NCBI GenBank assembly: GCA_051657745.1
Contig: JBOFLG010000088.1
Span: 1-14,706 of the forward strand
Direction: 5' to 3'
Length of the DNA: 14,706 nt
Origin: JBOFLG01 sp051657745
Lineage (GTDB): Bacteria > Actinomycetota > Actinomycetes > Actinomycetales > Dermatophilaceae
The notes beneath the pieces were generated by a model. The model saw nothing but the letters and a program-made list of their open reading frames with translations, was not told the DNA's origin and did not search any database. Every line of letters starts with the position of its first letter. The stretch's first letter is position 1. The position numbers and the translations under genes are program-made. Positions 14,194 to 14,706 of this stretch are shown here, piece by piece.

Positions 14194-14700
14194 GGGAGCA
14201 CCAAACTCAATGCCTCCGAGAGAGCGGCCCTACCGCATCGCCAGCAGAGCGCCGACTGCGCGAACGCCGTCCCATCGATACGAACGTGGATTTCCATAGC
14301 GTGCCGTCCTCTGCTCAGGCGGGCTTGACCGGGGTCGCGCAGCAGATGGACCACCCGCGCCGCCGCGACATCTGCCTCGATCTCTTCCAGCGCCAGCACA
14401 TACATGTACCGGGGTCTTCTCCAACCAGCGCCAGAGACGACCGCCAAGCGGTCCAGCGCCTCCTCGGCCGGAAACTCTCCGGCAGCTCCACCCGACATTG
14501 CCCAACAGGCCTGCCACGCGGCGCTCCATGAACTGAGGGGTCGCCGCACGCGGCTCCCCCTCAGGCCCGTTCAGCAGTTGGGTTGCCAAAACCGATAACC
14601 ACCAGTTCGACGACATCGGCACAAGCCCGCACGCATGCGACAGCACGGTCTGCGCCACCGTCGTGCGCGAACGCGGGCAACCGACCAGGAACGCGCGCAC
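14190..14700 (-). pseudogene. Sulfotransferase-family gene, frameshifted and truncated
   Basis: The first frame, from GTG 14700, begins MRAFLVGCPRSRTTVAQ, the PAPS 5'-phosphosulfate loop of sulfotransferases, and later contains WLEKTPVHV. The neighbouring frame, which ends in the TGA overlapping the ligase ATG, contains FPAEEALDRLAVV, ALEEIEADVAAARVVHLLRDPG, and so the second PAPS motif (RDP). Joining the family motifs in order needs at least one, probably three, frame changes between about 14510 and 14395. Even joined, it would have about 170 residues against about 300 for the family, and the part after RDP is missing or unrecognisable. Codon 35 is TTA. The start lies 6 nt from the window edge, and a longer N-terminus cannot be excluded. 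A functional enzyme is unlikely; sequencing error could explain single indels but not the short length. Confidence 0.7.
14596..14598 (-). promoter_or_regulatory. TTA leucine codon 35 in the sulfotransferase remnant
   Basis: In the segment SNWWLSV the Leu codon is TTA. This is the third TTA codon of the window and sits near the front of the operon. The codon is seen directly; bldA dependence is inference and applies only if the host has the Streptomyces system. Confidence 0.5.
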
Positions 14701-14706
14701 CGGACC

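Noticed and set aside
13558..14328. Plus-strand open frame of 256 codons
   Set aside because: It is antisense to the acid ligase core motifs and has no recognisable domain.

Overview
The window looks like a piece of a high-GC actinobacterial (Streptomyces-like) chromosome. Support comes from strong G/C at third codon positions, GTG starts next to ATG starts, ATGA-type gene overlaps, and three rare TTA leucine codons (in lysS, the Asp/Glu racemase gene and the sulfotransferase remnant), a codon typical of bldA-controlled genes in streptomycetes.

Layout. Positions 1-111 hold a short leader with a possible -10 box. Positions 112-1590 (+) encode a class II lysyl-tRNA synthetase. It converges on a long minus-strand gene set filling 1649-14700, with a 58-bp gap (1591-1648) and a small hairpin over the junction. 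Reading in the direction of transcription (right to left), the minus-strand set is: a frameshifted sulfotransferase remnant (14700-14190), an AMP-forming acyl/aryl acid ligase, a xylose-isomerase-like TIM-barrel protein, a 475-residue pentapeptide-repeat protein, a PIG-L/LmbE-type N-deacetylase, a nucleotide-sugar 6-dehydrogenase, two SAM methyltransferases, a left-handed beta-helix acyltransferase, an Asp/Glu racemase, an acyl-CoA-dehydrogenase-fold flavoenzyme, a broken class I/II aminotransferase, and a PhyH-type Fe/2-oxoglutarate oxygenase. All junctions down to the aminotransferase overlap by 1-11 nt, so this is almost certainly one translationally coupled operon whose promoter lies beyond 14706.

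How it may work together (inference). The gene content is that of a natural-product pathway with no PKS, NRPS, carrier protein, glycosyltransferase, transporter or regulator in view. The deacetylase and dehydrogenase side by side suggest an amino-uronic acid made from a UDP-HexNAc-type sugar. The beta-helix acyltransferase, methyltransferases and ligase could acylate, methylate and couple it. The racemase, flavoenzyme and oxygenase could supply or tailor an amino-acid-derived part. The pentapeptide-repeat protein and the extra LysRS are candidate self-protection or supply genes. I do not recognise the cluster as any characterised pathway.

Two members look decayed. The aminotransferase lacks about 100 central residues and changes frame across the gap. 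The sulfotransferase is frameshifted and far too short. The PhyH oxygenase has Asn in place of the metal-binding Asp of its HxD motif. I see no RNA genes, insertion sequences, CRISPR arrays or attachment sites.
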